From an uncultured Alphaproteobacteria bacterium (GTDB lineage: Bacteria > Pseudomonadota > Alphaproteobacteria > UBA8366 > GCA-2717185), in NCBI GenBank assembly GCA_943788635.1, contig CALSRA010000013.1, positions 62,001 to 126,000 of the forward strand: DNA of 64,000 nt. The letters are read 5' to 3'. How positions within the stretch are numbered: the stretch's first letter is position 1; every line of letters starts with the position of its first letter. Below are positions 36,006 through 44,750 of this stretch, in pieces. Both the position numbers and the translations under genes were made by a program. The notes under the pieces are model-generated. The model saw only the letters and a list, made by a program, of their open reading frames with translations. It had not been told where the DNA came from and ran no database searches.

Positions 36006-37385
36006 ATGGCGGAAAAATTCGACGCGATTATCATCGGCACGGGTCAGGCAGGGCCGTCGATGGCGCAACGCATGACCCGCGAGGGCATGAAGGTCGCCAT
36101 TATCGAACGCAAGCTGTTCGGCGGCACCTGCGTCAATGTCGGCTGTATTCCCACCAAGGCGCTGGTCGCCAGCGCCCGGGCCGCGCATATGGCGCGGCGC
36201 GGGGCGGATTTCGGTGTCGTTATCGACGGCGCGATCACCGTCGATATGCAGCAGGTCAAGGCCCGCAAGGACGCCATCGTCCGCCAGTCCAACGAAGGGG
36301 TGACGAACTGGCTGAAGACCATGGACAACCTCACCGTCCATGAAGGGCACGGGCGGCTGGAAAGCGCCAATACGGTCAGCGTCAACGGCACGGTTCTGGA
36401 AGCCGAGCGGATCATCCTGAATGTCGGGGGGCGGGCGCTGGTGCCCGAAATGCCGGGCATCCACGACATTCCCTATTTCACAAACTCCAACATGATGGAT
36501 GTGGATTTTCTGCCGGAACACCTGATCGTCATCGGCGGCAGCTATATCGGGCTGGAATTCGCGCAGATGTATCGCCGCTTCGGCAGCCGGGTCACGGTTG
36601 TGCAGCGGGGCAGCCGGCTGGTCCCGCGTGAAGACGAGGACGTCTCCGATTCCATCAGGGAGATCATGGAAAGTTCCGGCGTCGAGATTCAGCTGAACGC
36701 CGAATGCACGGCCTTCGAAAAACGCGGCGACCGGATTGCCGTCACCTCAAACTGTCCCGACGGCGCGAATGACATCGTTGGCAGCCATGTTCTTCTGGCA
36801 GTCGGGCGGGAGCCGAATACGGATGACCTTGGCCTCGACAAGGCCGGGGTCCAGACGGATAAACGCGGCTTCATCACGGTCGACGACCAACTGGCAACAA
36901 ACGTGCCGGGCATATGGGCAATCGGCGACGCAAACGGCCGGGGCGCCTTCACGCATACGTCCTACAATGATTACGAAATCCTCGCGGCGAACATGTTCGA
37001 CAATGACCCGCGCCGCGTTTCCGACCGGATTACGGCCTATGGGCTGTTTATCGACCCACCGCTCGGCCGGGTCGGCATGACCGAAAACGAGGTCCGCAAA
37101 TCCGGCCGCAAGGCGCTGATCGGCAAGATGATGATGTCCCGCGTCGGCCGCGCCAAGGAACGCAGCGAGACACAGGGCTTCATGAAGGTCCTGATCGACG
37201 CGGAAACGAAAAAAATACTGGGCGGGTCCATCCTTGGCATCGGCGGGGACGAAATCATCCATTCCCTGCTGGACATCATGTATGCCGATACCCCCTATAC
37301 GGTGATCCAGCGCGCGATGCATATTCACCCCACGGTGACGGAACTGATCCCGACAATGCTGGGCGATCTGCAGCCGTTGGAATAA
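36006..37385 (+). CDS. FAD-dependent pyridine nucleotide-disulfide oxidoreductase (mercuric-reductase-like)
   Basis: 459 residues. FAD site 'IIIGTGQAGPSMAQRM', redox-active cysteines in 'GGTCVNVGCIPTKALVASAR', NAD(P) site 'VIGGSYIGLEFAQMY', second FAD motif 'GIWAIGDANG', and the C-terminal 'HIHPTVTELIPTML' with the catalytic-base His. The mercury-binding N-terminal HMA domain and the C-terminal CC pair of MerA are absent, so mercury reduction is unlikely. The substrate is unknown. AAGGG precedes the ATG. Confidence 0.88.
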   Translation: MAEKFDAIIIGTGQAGPSMAQRMTREGMKVAIIERKLFGGTCVNVGCIPTKALVASARAAHMARRGADFGVVIDGAITVDMQQVKARKDAIVRQSNEGVTNWLKTMDNLTVHEGHGRLESANTVSVNGTVLEAERIILNVGGRALVPEMPGIHDIPYFTNSNMMDVDFLPEHLIVIGGSYIGLEFAQMYRRFGSRVTVVQRGSRLVPREDEDVSDSIREIMESSGVEIQLNAECTAFEKRGDRIAVTSNCPDGANDIVGSHVLLAVGREPNTDDLGLDKAGVQTDKRGFITVDDQLATNVPGIWAIGDANGRGAFTHTSYNDYEILAANMFDNDPRRVSDRITAYGLFIDPPLGRVGMTENEVRKSGRKALIGKMMMSRVGRAKERSETQGFMKVLIDAETKKILGGSILGIGGDEIIHSLLDIMYADTPYTVIQRAMHIHPTVTELIPTMLGDLQPLE

Positions 37386-37431
37386 GGTCGGTTCAGGCAC
37401 CCCCCATCCCGCGGAGCACGGCAGCGCAGTA

Positions 37432-38445
37432 ATGGATCCGATAACGCAAGGCGCGCTGGGCGCAGCATTGCCACAGGCGGTGGCAACCACCCGCAAGGGC
37501 GCGGTCGCACTGGCCGGGATGTTCGGATTCCTGGCCGGGATGGCCGCCGATCTGGATGTGCTGATCCGGTCCGTCGAGGACCCGTTGCTATTCATGGAAT
37601 ACCATCGCCAGTTCTCGCATTCGCTGGTGTTCATTCCCGTCGGCGGGCTGATTTCGGCAGCGATACTGCATTTTCTGTTTGGCCGGCGGCTGCAACTTTC
37701 CTTCGGTCGGACGCTACTGTTCTGCACCCTTGGCTACGGCACCCACGGGTTGCTGGACTTCATGACGTCCTACGGCACCATGCTGTTCTGGCCGTTCAGC
37801 GAACAACGCTTCGCAGCAAGCATCATTTCCATCATCGATCCGCTGATGACCCTGCCGATTATCGGGCTGGTCATCCTGGCGGGACTTCGGCGGACACCGC
37901 TGTTTGCCCGGCTGGCGCTGGTCTGGGCCGGTGTTTACCTGACACTGGGCGCGGTCCAGCATAACACCGCCTTGCAGATGGCCGAAGCAACCGCCGCCGC
38001 GCGCGGTCATGCCATCGAGCGGCTGACGGTAAAGCCGACATTCGGCAACATTCTGGTCTGGCGATCCGTTTATGAATCAAAGGGCCGGTTTTATGTGGAC
38101 GGGCTGCGCGCCGGCATCGCGCCGGTCGTGTATCCCGGCACATCGATTGCCCGGCTGGACCCGGCCCGGGATTTCCCCTGGCTTACCCCTGAAAGCCAGC
38201 AATATCGCGATCTGTTGCGGTTCGACGGGTTCAGTCAGGGCTATGTCGCCCGGAACCCCGATGCGCCTGACGCGGTCATCGATGTCCGGTATTCGTTCCT
38301 GCCCAACACCATCGGCGCCTTGTGGTCGATTGCCCTGACACCGGATGCCACACCCGACCAGCATGTCCGCTACCAGACCAATCGCCGCAGCGCCCGGGCC
38401 AGCATGGCAAAGCTGTGGCAGATGATAACGGCCGAGCGGGAGTGA
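37432..38445 (+). CDS. membrane-bound metal-dependent hydrolase (DUF457/YdjM-like)
   Basis: 337 residues. The start 'MDPITQGALGAALPQAV' and 'GMAADLDVLI' carry the conserved Asp residues. 'HRQFSHSLVFIP' and 'GYGTHGLLDFMTSYGT' hold His/Asp metal ligands, placed at the ends of predicted membrane helices. A soluble C-terminal half follows (about 190-337). Related YdjM/YbcI proteins are SOS-linked in enterobacteria, but the reaction is not known. Confidence 0.85.
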   Translation: MDPITQGALGAALPQAVATTRKGAVALAGMFGFLAGMAADLDVLIRSVEDPLLFMEYHRQFSHSLVFIPVGGLISAAILHFLFGRRLQLSFGRTLLFCTLGYGTHGLLDFMTSYGTMLFWPFSEQRFAASIISIIDPLMTLPIIGLVILAGLRRTPLFARLALVWAGVYLTLGAVQHNTALQMAEATAAARGHAIERLTVKPTFGNILVWRSVYESKGRFYVDGLRAGIAPVVYPGTSIARLDPARDFPWLTPESQQYRDLLRFDGFSQGYVARNPDAPDAVIDVRYSFLPNTIGALWSIALTPDATPDQHVRYQTNRRSARASMAKLWQMITAERE

Positions 38446-38531
38446 TAATGGAAGGCCGGACGGGGCAATAAGGCCAACTTGCCAAGCCGGTACCGATGGA
38501 GGCACCATTGGGGCAGAAGGAGAATACAAAG

Positions 38532-39635
38532 ATGCAGCAGCAGGAACTGAAACCGATTGTCGGCCCAAGGGTATGGCACGGCCCGGACATGGCAACGCGT
38601 GAAGCCGAATGGGCCTATCACCTGTCGTCGCAGGACATTGTGGAACTGGAAGCGGCGATTGCGAATATCGCGGCGCTGGGCCTGGATGTTCTGGACATCA
38701 CACGCGACAATTTCCTGCTGCCGGGTCTGGGCGCGACCATCCAGCGCATCCAGGACGACCTGCACAAGGGCGCGGGCTTTGCCATGATCCGGGGTATCCC
38801 GGTAGACCGCTATGATATCCGGCAGGCGGCCATCGCCTATTTCGGTATCGGCGCGCATCTGGGCGAAGCCGTGGCGCAGAATGCCAGGGGGCATGCGCTG
38901 GGACATGTCTATGACCTGGGCTTCGATGCCAGTAAGCCGACCGGGCGCGGCTACCAGACCTCTGAAAAGCTGTATTTCCATACCGATCCGGCTGATGTGG
39001 TCGGGCTGTTATGCCTGAAGACGTCGAAATCGGGCGGGCTGAGCGCCATTGTCAGTTCGGGCGCCGTCTATAACGCCATGCTGGCGGAACGGCCGGATCT
39101 GGTGCAGGTGCTGACCGAGACGATCTACCGTGACCGGCGCGGCGAAATTCCCGAAGGGCGCGAACCCTGGTACCGCCTGCCGGTGTTCAATTTCCGCGAC
39201 GGCAACCTGACGACCAATTACGTGCGCAGCACCATCAACAAGGCGCAGCGATTCGAAAACCTGCCGCGCCTGACCGACGCGCAACTGGAAGCCTTTACCC
39301 TGATCGAACGGATCGCATCGGATCCCGCCTTCGTGCTCAATATCGAATTCCGGCCCGGCGACATCCAGTTCCTGAGCGATCACTACATCATGCATTCACG
39401 CACCGCGTATGAGGATTATCCCGAACCGGAAAACCGGCGGCACCTGCTGCGGCTTTGGCTGGCCAGCGATTCCGCACCGGCACTGGCCGATCCGTATTAC
39501 GAATTCATGGGCAAAACGGCTTCGGGACGACCGGACGGTTACCTGATGCCCGGCGTCACGCTGACTGCACCACTGGACCCCGAAGATGGTGGACCGGGCG
39601 AAAGCGCACAGCGGGTCGCGGAAACCGCGAGTTAA
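38532..39635 (+). CDS. TauD/TfdA-family Fe(II)/2-oxoglutarate dioxygenase
   Basis: 367 residues from ATG 38532 with AAGGAG upstream. Facial triad: HxD in 'KLYFHTDPADVVGL' (about 150) and the distal His in 'FLSDHYIMHSRTAYED' (about 280); the oxoglutarate Arg is in 'RRHLLRLWLASD'. It hydroxylates an unknown carboxylated or sulfonated substrate. It is the first of three tightly spaced genes, followed 14 bases later by a second TauD-like gene and then a cupin gene. Confidence 0.88.
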   Translation: MQQQELKPIVGPRVWHGPDMATREAEWAYHLSSQDIVELEAAIANIAALGLDVLDITRDNFLLPGLGATIQRIQDDLHKGAGFAMIRGIPVDRYDIRQAAIAYFGIGAHLGEAVAQNARGHALGHVYDLGFDASKPTGRGYQTSEKLYFHTDPADVVGLLCLKTSKSGGLSAIVSSGAVYNAMLAERPDLVQVLTETIYRDRRGEIPEGREPWYRLPVFNFRDGNLTTNYVRSTINKAQRFENLPRLTDAQLEAFTLIERIASDPAFVLNIEFRPGDIQFLSDHYIMHSRTAYEDYPEPENRRHLLRLWLASDSAPALADPYYEFMGKTASGRPDGYLMPGVTLTAPLDPEDGGPGESAQRVAETAS

Positions 39636-39649
39636 GGGAGACGCACATC

Positions 39650-40522
39650 ATGCAGGCTGTCACCGATATAGAAGTCGTCCCCAGCGGGGACGCACTGGGC
39701 GCTGAAATCCGGGGCATTGACCTGTCCCGGCCGCTGGACGACGAAACCTTCGGCACGATCGAAGCAGCGTTCAATGAACATTCGGTCCTGTATTTCCGCA
39801 ATCAGGACCTGAAGCCGGAGCAATTGATCGAATATGCAAGGCGCTTCGGCGAAGTACAGACGCTGGGCTTCGACCACTACGCCATGAACGATCACCCGGA
39901 AATCCTGTATGTGTCCAACATCCAGGACAAGGGCAAGGATATCGGCTACGCGGATGCGGGGTCGGTCTGGCATACGGACATGTCCTACGAACCGCACCCG
40001 CCCCGCGCGACCATGCTGCACGCGAAGGAAGTGCCGGTCACCGAGGATGGCACGGTACTGGGCGACACCTTGTTCGCCAGCGCGGTCAAGGCATACGAAT
40101 CCCTCCCAACGGGAATGCAGGAAAAGCTGCAGGGACTGCGCGCGGTGCATGACGTCGCTGGACGCCGCCGGAAGACCGGCACGGCCGACCCGGAAGACCA
40201 GAAGAAACACGAAGCCTATCCGCTGATGCCGCATCCCGTCGTCCGCGTGCATCCCTGGACCGGGAAGAAGGTTATTTATGTCAACAATGGCGAATGCGGC
40301 GCCATCGAGGGAATGGAAGAATCCGAGGCGCTGGCGCTGATCGAGGAACTGGCCGATACGGTGGTCCGCGATGAATTCATTTATCGCCACAAATGGGCGG
40401 TCGGCGATGTCATCATGTGGGACAATTGCGCCGTGCAGCATCTTGCCCTAAAGGATTACAAACTGCCGCTGCGCCGCATGATGTGGCGTATCACCGTCGG
40501 CTATACCGACGTCTACGAATAG
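39650..40522 (+). CDS. TauD/TfdA-family dioxygenase, second copy
   Basis: 290 residues from ATG 39650 with GGGAG at 39636-39640. Motifs: 'GAEIRGIDLSRPLDDETF' near the start, HxD in 'SVWHTDMSYEPHPP' (about 108), distal His in 'NCAVQHLALKDY' (about 266), and Arg in 'LRRMMWRITV'. It is closer to classical TauD and 2,4-D dioxygenase than its neighbour, and clearly not a recent duplicate of it. A longer open frame upstream (from 39455) overlaps the first dioxygenase gene and is ignored. Confidence 0.9.
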   Translation: MQAVTDIEVVPSGDALGAEIRGIDLSRPLDDETFGTIEAAFNEHSVLYFRNQDLKPEQLIEYARRFGEVQTLGFDHYAMNDHPEILYVSNIQDKGKDIGYADAGSVWHTDMSYEPHPPRATMLHAKEVPVTEDGTVLGDTLFASAVKAYESLPTGMQEKLQGLRAVHDVAGRRRKTGTADPEDQKKHEAYPLMPHPVVRVHPWTGKKVIYVNNGECGAIEGMEESEALALIEELADTVVRDEFIYRHKWAVGDVIMWDNCAVQHLALKDYKLPLRRMMWRITVGYTDVYE

Positions 40523-40541
40523 CCCCTACCGGAGCGTCCAG

Positions 40542-41309
40542 ATGCTGATAACCACCGCCACCGAAACTGCCGAACAGCAGAAATCCGATTTTCTGGTCGA
40601 TGGACAGCCTTATTCCAGCCGTGACTATATCGGCATTACGGTCAAGCCGGGCATGCCAGGATACGGAACCAATATCGCGGACAAGACCGGCGGCAAGGCG
40701 GTTGAACCGCAGGCATTCCTGGTCATGCAACCACCGCATTCGGTCACCCAGCCGCATTTCCACCAGACCAACCAGTTCCAGGTGATCGTTGCCGGCGGTG
40801 GCGCCATCGGCAAGGTGCGGACCGACCCGCTGACGGTGCAGTATGCAGGCGCGAACACCCCCTATGGCCCGATCAATGCGGAAGCCAAGGGCATCAGCTA
40901 TTTCACCTTGCGCCAGCAACGGGATTCCGGCGCGAAATACTTGCCGGCACAGCGCGACCTTCTGGTCCGGGGACAGCAGCGCCAGGAAGTCGGCGTGAAG
41001 GCGCATCGCGCGGCCCGCGACCTGCCGACCGAATCCGGCGCGGTGCAGTTGGAAACCCTGATCGAACCGGAAACGGACGGGCTGTTCGTGCAGTTCCTGG
41101 CGCTTGGCCCCGATACGCAGACCACCCTGCCGGATGCCGGCGATGGCGGCGGGCAATATCACCTGGTCGCCACCGGGTCGATGCTGCGGGATGGCGCGCC
41201 CCTGCGGCAGTTATCGCTGGAATTCGCGTCGCCGGACGAAGGCCCGATTGACATCAAATCCGGTCCCGACGGGTTGGGCCTGCTGCTGCTGCGCTTTCCG
41301 AAACTTTAA
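40542..41309 (+). CDS. cupin-like protein
   Basis: 255 residues. 'VTQPHFHQTNQFQVIVAGGGAIG' holds an HxH-type cupin motif (about 65-85, 'HFH' plus Gln and Gly-rich turn). The second half, with 'GGGQYHLVATGSML', may be a degenerate second cupin. It follows the second dioxygenase by 19 bases with GGAG at its start, so it probably acts in the same pathway. Not assigned to a named family. Confidence 0.65.
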   Translation: MLITTATETAEQQKSDFLVDGQPYSSRDYIGITVKPGMPGYGTNIADKTGGKAVEPQAFLVMQPPHSVTQPHFHQTNQFQVIVAGGGAIGKVRTDPLTVQYAGANTPYGPINAEAKGISYFTLRQQRDSGAKYLPAQRDLLVRGQQRQEVGVKAHRAARDLPTESGAVQLETLIEPETDGLFVQFLALGPDTQTTLPDAGDGGGQYHLVATGSMLRDGAPLRQLSLEFASPDEGPIDIKSGPDGLGLLLLRFPKL

Positions 41310-41312
41310 CGG

Positions 41313-42218
41313 CTACAGAATGGGAACGGGTTTTCGACGCATCCCGGACACCGCATTACCGCCAATCGCCAGCAGCACAATTGTGCCGCCCACAAGCGTG
41401 TAAAAACCGGCAGTTTCACCGAATACCCACCAGACCCAGATTGGACCGAGCACGACTTCGGTCATCGACAGCAGCGCCAGTTCCCCCGCCGGAACCGCGC
41501 GCGATCCCAGCGTATACAGCACCAGCCCGGCACCGACCTGAAAGACGCCCATCGCCAGCGACACCGCGATATCATTCACCGGAACCGAAAGCCCGTAGCC
41601 GCCCGAAACACAGATAATCGCGCCAACCGCCGTTGCAAAGACACCGGCCAGGAACACGGTCGGCATCATGTCCTCCAGCCTGCGCCAGCGCAGCGCAATC
41701 GTAAAACAGGCAAACGCAAGCGCGGTCATACCCGCCGCGGCATTGCCCAGCACGTGTCCCAGGGCAATGCCCTCTCCCACCATCAGCGCGATGCCCAGGA
41801 TGGCGATCCCCATCGCCCACCATGTCGCGCGGCGGACCGATTCTCCCAGCAGCATCCGGCCCAGTAGCGCCGCCAGCAATGGCGCCGCGGCGAACATGAA
41901 CACCGCATTGGCAATGGTCGTGGTCTGCATCGAATAAATGCCGCCGGTAAACGCCACGACCAGGCAGGCCCCGCCCAGCGCCCCGGCGATGCCGGCCCGG
42001 CGTATGGCCATTACCGGCCGCCCCCGGGAGCGCAGCATCAGCAGCACAAAAAGAAACCCGACAATGGCCGTCGAACGCCAGAACAGAACCTGCCAGACAT
42101 TCGCTGTCTCGATCATCCGGATCCCCAACCCCATGCTGGACCAGCACACCCCGGCCATCAGCACCAGCATCACGCCGGTACGGTAGGATACCGCTGTTGA
42201 GGAATCCGTATTGACCAT
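41313..42218 (-). CDS. EamA/DMT-family transporter
   Basis: 301 residues with about ten membrane helices and two EamA repeats (about 15-145 and 155-290). 'GVCWSSMGLGIRMIE' and 'WQVLFWRSTAIVGFLFVL' mark the first repeat, 'LALLSMTEVVLGPIWVWWVFGE' the second. An inner-membrane metabolite exporter or importer of unknown substrate, convergent with the cupin gene (3 bases between stops). Confidence 0.88.
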   Translation of the reverse strand: MVNTDSSTAVSYRTGVMLVLMAGVCWSSMGLGIRMIETANVWQVLFWRSTAIVGFLFVLLMLRSRGRPVMAIRRAGIAGALGGACLVVAFTGGIYSMQTTTIANAVFMFAAAPLLAALLGRMLLGESVRRATWWAMGIAILGIALMVGEGIALGHVLGNAAAGMTALAFACFTIALRWRRLEDMMPTVFLAGVFATAVGAIICVSGGYGLSVPVNDIAVSLAMGVFQVGAGLVLYTLGSRAVPAGELALLSMTEVVLGPIWVWWVFGETAGFYTLVGGTIVLLAIGGNAVSGMRRKPVPIL

Positions 42219-42303
42219 GAGAAAGCACCCTTCGGGGACACATCCCCAAGCGGGTTTTAGGCGGGTTCAGGCCCGGCTGTCAGTGAAAATCGACCGCGAA
42301 GGG

Positions 42304-42807
42304 TTACCGGTCGTAGGGGCTCAGCACATCCACGGCATGTATCTGGACATCAATGGCCGAACCGTCGCGCGTTACCGGCACGCAAAGGCGGCAATAGAAA
42401 TAGGGAAAGTCGATGGTCGGGTCGATAATGATGAATTGCGCCGAACCGGTATCACAAACGTTGTTGCTGGCCTCCAGCGTCCTGTCCAGAATGCTGCCGC
42501 TCAGGCGTTCGTCGATATACTCGCTGACACCGTTCCCTATTCTTACCCGGTGTCGCGGTCGCATCTGGAACCGTCTGCCATTGCCGACCGTTTCGACATC
42601 GACAAGCGTTATCTGGCGCGCGGCAATCGGGATATCGATATGCGGGCACAGTTCAGATTCCAGCGGCGCGGGACGGTCGCCGCGCTTGTCACTCCAGTAT
42701 TCGTATGTATGGGAAAGTGCTTCGGACATCTCCAGCGCCTTCAACAGGCCGCTTTTCGGAGAAAAATCCGATAATTCGCGTTCAAAATGATGAAGAAGAG
42801 CATTCAT
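42304..42807 (-). CDS. PAS-domain protein of the alphaproteobacterial type-5 family
   Basis: 167 residues. 'YEYWSDKRGDRPAPLESELCP' then 'ITLVDVETVGNGRRFQMRPRHRVRIG' and 'YIDERLSG' match the layout of the single-domain PAS type-5 proteins common in this class (Trp-x3-RGDRPxP signature). No output domain is attached. The ATG at 42807 gives the family length; 42852 is an alternative. Function unknown, probably ligand sensing. Bases 42808-43034 are AT-rich and hold the divergent promoters. Confidence 0.75.
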   Translation of the reverse strand: MNALLHHFERELSDFSPKSGLLKALEMSEALSHTYEYWSDKRGDRPAPLESELCPHIDIPIAARQITLVDVETVGNGRRFQMRPRHRVRIGNGVSEYIDERLSGSILDRTLEASNNVCDTGSAQFIIIDPTIDFPYFYCRLCVPVTRDGSAIDVQIHAVDVLSPYDR

Positions 42808-43034
42808 TATTTGACCGTTTCTTTTTCTACCTACTATGTTACCACCATTCAAAATTCAATCAAGAACTAATTATTTTTTTACTTTGCCTCCTCTATATAC
42901 ACCTAATCCTCGCGGACCGCTCCCGCCCCCTTCATATGGGCCCGGCAACCCTGCCCAGAGCGCTATTCGCCCGTCGCGCGGCAACCTGCTAGGGTTTTAC
43001 CGTCCACAAGTGACAGGCAATGCGGGGGAGTATC

Positions 43035-44066
43035 ATGCAGTTCAGTCTCTTCATCAGTTCCGAACACAAACCGGGCCCAACGGCACAGACCGGATTCGAC
43101 GGACACCTGGAACAGGTGCGGCTGGCGCGTGAGGTCGGGTTTGATGGCGTCGCCATCGGCAATCACCTTTCCTATGGCGAAACGGTCTGGTTCCCGCCAA
43201 TGGAAACGCTGATGCGGATCGCGCCGGAAGCCGAAGGCATGAAGCTGGCCACCTGCGTCTTGATCCTGCCGCTTTTCCACCCGTTGCATGTGGCACAGCA
43301 GGCGGCATTGCTGGACATCGCCAGCGGCGGACGTTTCACGCTGGGGGTGGCACCGGGATGGACCCAGGACGAATTCAAGGTTCTGGGACTGGGTTTCAAA
43401 ACACGGATCAGCCGCTTTCGAGAATCGGTCGAACTGATCCAGCGGCTGTATACCGAAGACAGCGTCGATTTTTCCGGCAAGCACTTCAACGCCGAAGGCC
43501 TGTCCCTGTCGCTACAGCCGGTGCAGCAGCCACGCCTGCCCATGTGGTTCGGCGGCAGCGTGGACGCGGCGATCAAACGCGCCGCCACGCTCACCGATAC
43601 GGCGCTGGGCGATACCTGGGTCGCATCCGCGCATCTGACCAAAACCGTGATTGCGGGACAGGCCAACCTGTACCGGGAAACGCTGGACGAATTGGGCAAG
43701 CCACAACCGAAGGAACTGCCGCTGCTGCGCAATATCGTTGTCGCGCCTGACCGGGAAACCGCGATCCGCGAGGCGGGCCCATCCCTCGCCGCCAGCTATC
43801 AGGTATTCGGCCAATGGGGCCTGTTTTCCGAAGTCGTCGGGTCCGGCAAAGAGCAGCTTGATTTCGAGGAATTGCTGGCGGACCGGGTCATCATCGGATC
43901 GCCGGAACAATGCGCCGAAGAACTTCTGCTGCTGGCCGAACAGACCGGCTTCCAGCGCCTCGTGACGCGTATCCAGTGGGTCGGCATGGACCAAAAGGTT
44001 GTCTTGCGGACCATCGAATTGCTGGGCAACGAGGTGCTGCCGATCCTGCGCCGCGAACTAGGCTGA
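43035..44066 (+). CDS. LLM-class flavin-dependent oxidoreductase (luciferase-like)
   Basis: 343 residues from ATG 43035, chosen because GGGGGAG stands just upstream. The TIM-barrel family is shown by 'VRLAREVGFDGVAIGNHLSYG', 'ATCVLILPLFHPLHVAQQAALLD', 'GRFTLGVAPGW' and 'PRLPMWFGGSVDAAIKRAA'. It uses FMNH2 or F420 to oxidise an unknown substrate. Its last 9 bases overlap the 3' end of the convergent amidotransferase gene. Confidence 0.9.
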   Translation: MQFSLFISSEHKPGPTAQTGFDGHLEQVRLAREVGFDGVAIGNHLSYGETVWFPPMETLMRIAPEAEGMKLATCVLILPLFHPLHVAQQAALLDIASGGRFTLGVAPGWTQDEFKVLGLGFKTRISRFRESVELIQRLYTEDSVDFSGKHFNAEGLSLSLQPVQQPRLPMWFGGSVDAAIKRAATLTDTALGDTWVASAHLTKTVIAGQANLYRETLDELGKPQPKELPLLRNIVVAPDRETAIREAGPSLAASYQVFGQWGLFSEVVGSGKEQLDFEELLADRVIIGSPEQCAEELLLLAEQTGFQRLVTRIQWVGMDQKVVLRTIELLGNEVLPILRRELG

Positions 44067-44750
44067 CCCGCGGGCGGCAACCGCCCCGTCGATGAAGTCG
44101 AGTATCCAGGGCCCGAAATCATCCGGCGCCGATGTCATGCTGGCAATGGCCGCATCCGCTGTTGCTTCGCCGACCACCGAGCGCCGGACATTTGCCAGCC
44201 CGCGCAGGAAACCGGGCGTGAATTCCGGATGCGGCTGCAGCGTCATCGTGAAATCGCCGATCCGCATCCCGGCATAACGACAGGCATCCGTGGAGGCGAT
44301 GACTTCCGCACCCGGCGGTAATGCCGTCACCTGATCCTGATGCCAGGCCAGCAGGGCCGCCGGCGCATCGCGCCCCGGCATATCGTATCGTTCCAGCCCG
44401 CAGGACCAGCCCCCGAAAAACTTTTCAGCCCGCCCGCCCAGGGCTTCGGCGATGACCTGATGGCCAAAACAGACACCAACCAGCGGCACCTGCTGTTCAT
44501 GGGTAAAGCGCAGGAAGGCCTTCAGCTTCGCGATCCACGGAAACCCGTCATACACGCCGCAGCGCGATCCGGTAACCACCCAGGCATCGGCATCGCTCGG
44601 ACGCGCGGGAAAATCATCCGCCAGCACGGCGAAGGTTTCAAACGTCACGTCCGGCCGCGCGAGCAGCCGCATGAACATGTCGTTGTAATCGCCATGTTCG
44701 GCGCGCAATTCATCGGGCGAGCGGCCCGTCTGCAGGATTCCGATTTTCAT
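44058..44750 (-). CDS. class I glutamine amidotransferase (polyamine operon)
   Basis: 230 residues. Triad: Cys in 'PLVGVCFGHQVIAEALGG' (about 95), His and Glu in 'LQPHPEFTPGF' (about 176). It resembles GMP-synthase-like amidotransferases often found beside puuA-type genes. Here it overlaps the FAD oxidase gene by four bases (44747-44750). In this operon it could hydrolyse gamma-glutamyl-GABA, the PuuD step, though it is not a standard PuuD; this is inference from context. Confidence 0.88.
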   Translation of the reverse strand: MKIGILQTGRSPDELRAEHGDYNDMFMRLLARPDVTFETFAVLADDFPARPSDADAWVVTGSRCGVYDGFPWIAKLKAFLRFTHEQQVPLVGVCFGHQVIAEALGGRAEKFFGGWSCGLERYDMPGRDAPAALLAWHQDQVTALPPGAEVIASTDACRYAGMRIGDFTMTLQPHPEFTPGFLRGLANVRRSVVGEATADAAIASMTSAPDDFGPWILDFIDGAVAARGSA

